6,431 nt of DNA from CF-161 sp035263645. Its GTDB lineage: Bacteria; Chloroflexota; Dormibacteria; Dormibacterales; Dormibacteraceae. The notes beneath the pieces were generated by a model. The model was not told the DNA's origin. It did no database searches and saw only the letters and a list, made by a program, of their open reading frames with translations. Positions within the stretch are counted from its first letter, which is position 1. Each line of letters starts with the position of its first letter. The stretch covers positions 1-6,431 of the forward strand of contig DATFRD010000111.1 in assembly GCA_035263645.1 (NCBI GenBank), given 5' to 3'. The position numbers and the translations under genes are program-made. This document shows, piece after piece, positions 5,799 to 6,431 of this stretch.

Positions 5799-6431
5799 TC
5801 TCGCCGGGCGGCGGCGGACCGTCTTCGGACATCGGCGAGAGCGCCGCCGACGCCATCCTGGGCGCCAACCCCTTCGTGGGAATCGATCCCCAGGAGCTGG
5901 CGGGGGCGGTGGCGGCGTGGCTGGGCCGGGCCAGCAGGGCGTCCGGCCTGCTGTCGGCCGGCGGGGCCGAGCTGGCGCGAGGCCTGGCCGGCATCCTGGC
6001 CGGCCGGTCCGACATCAGGCCCGGGAGCAGGGACGGACGCTTCGCGGACCCCGCCTGGAGCGACAACGCGGCGTACCGGCGCCTCATGCAGGGGTACCTG
6101 CTCGTCTCCTCGGAGCTCCGCACGCTGGTCGAGCGCACCGACCTGGACCGGCCCACCGCGGCACGGGTGCTCTTCGCGCTGTCGCTGCTGACCGAGGCAG
6201 TGGCACCGACCAACACCCTGGTCGGCAACCCGGCCGCGATCAGGCGCGCGGTCGAGACCCGCGGGCAGAGCCTCGTCCGGGGGCTGCGGAACCTGGCGCT
6301 CGACCTCGTCACCAACGGGGGGATGCCCTCCCAGGTGGACCCTCGGCCCTTCCAGGTCGGCGCCAACCTGGCTGCCTCGCCCGGCGCGGTCGTCTATCGG
6401 GACGCCGTGATGGAGCTGATCCAGTACGCCC
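5795..6431 (+). CDS. phaC: Poly(3-hydroxyalkanoate) synthase PhaC, N-terminal part (cut by window edge)
   Basis: The first 212 residues of a PHA synthase, which polymerises (R)-3-hydroxyacyl-CoA into storage granules. The frame is open to the right edge. Recognisable PhaC blocks are NPFVGIDPQEL (25-35), RFADPAWSDNAAYRRLMQGY (82-101), SLLTEAVAPTNTLVGNPAA (130-148), LVRGLRNLALDLVTNGGMPS (160-179), and FQVGANLAASPGAVVYRD followed by ELIQY (186-211). These cover the PhaC N-terminal domain and the start of the alpha/beta-hydrolase core. The lipase-like box with the catalytic Cys, and the Asp and His, lie beyond the window, so activity and class (I or II-like versus III) cannot be settled. The long N-terminal region argues against the short class III form. 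GTG 5795 has a good ribosome binding site and overlaps the ligase stop by 4 bases, so the two genes should be co-expressed. No other start fits better. Confidence 0.93.
   Translation, partial: MISPGGGGPSSDIGESAADAILGANPFVGIDPQELAGAVAAWLGRASRASGLLSAGGAELARGLAGILAGRSDIRPGSRDGRFADPAWSDNAAYRRLMQGYLLVSSELRTLVERTDLDRPTAARVLFALSLLTEAVAPTNTLVGNPAAIRRAVETRGQSLVRGLRNLALDLVTNGGMPSQVDPRPFQVGANLAASPGAVVYRDAVMELIQYA

Overview
All recognisable genes in this window lie on the + strand. The DNA is strongly GC-rich, GTG is used as a start alongside ATG, and two genes appear to have little or no 5' leader, with a TANNNT-like -10 box just before the start codon. Together with the protein types this suggests a high-GC actinomycetote. 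A deep-branching group such as Thermoleophilia/Solirubrobacterales is my best guess, but that is an impression from protein style and is not shown by the sequence. No RNA genes, insertion sequences, CRISPR arrays or phage genes were seen, and no gene-free gap exceeds about 145 bases.

Layout. (1) Positions 1-1187 hold the C-terminal part of an alkaline-phosphatase-superfamily phosphodiesterase/nucleotide-pyrophosphatase-like protein. Its reading frame is broken near position 39: the recognisable protein runs in frame 1 at the left edge and continues in frame 3, so one base is missing (mutation or sequence error). It ends in a strong hairpin at 1203-1235. (2) 1298-2257 is a stand-alone HSL/family IV alpha/beta-hydrolase (esterase/lipase-like) with a complete catalytic set and a good ribosome binding site. 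It is followed by a hairpin cluster. (3) 2337-3485 and 3479-4126 are an overlapping pair: a soluble GAF-domain histidine kinase of the NarL type and its LuxR/NarL-type response regulator. (4) After a 142-base intergenic region with hairpins, a -10-like box and an operator-like inverted repeat, 4269-5798 encodes an AMP-forming fatty acyl-CoA ligase. Its stop codon overlaps the GTG start of a polyhydroxyalkanoate (PHA) synthase, phaC-like, which is cut by the right edge before its catalytic cysteine.

How they may work together. The ligase and PHA synthase are translationally coupled, so the simplest reading is that free (hydroxy-)fatty acids are activated to CoA thioesters that enter storage-polymer synthesis directly or after further steps. 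The two-component pair just upstream, separated by its own terminator-like hairpins, is a candidate regulator of that operon, but only by position. The esterase could release acids for the ligase, also only by position. Nothing here looks like a wholly new system. The points most worth following up are the ligase-PhaC coupling, the inverted repeat lying over the ligase promoter, the leaderless kinase promoter beside mutually exclusive hairpins, and the frameshift in the first gene.
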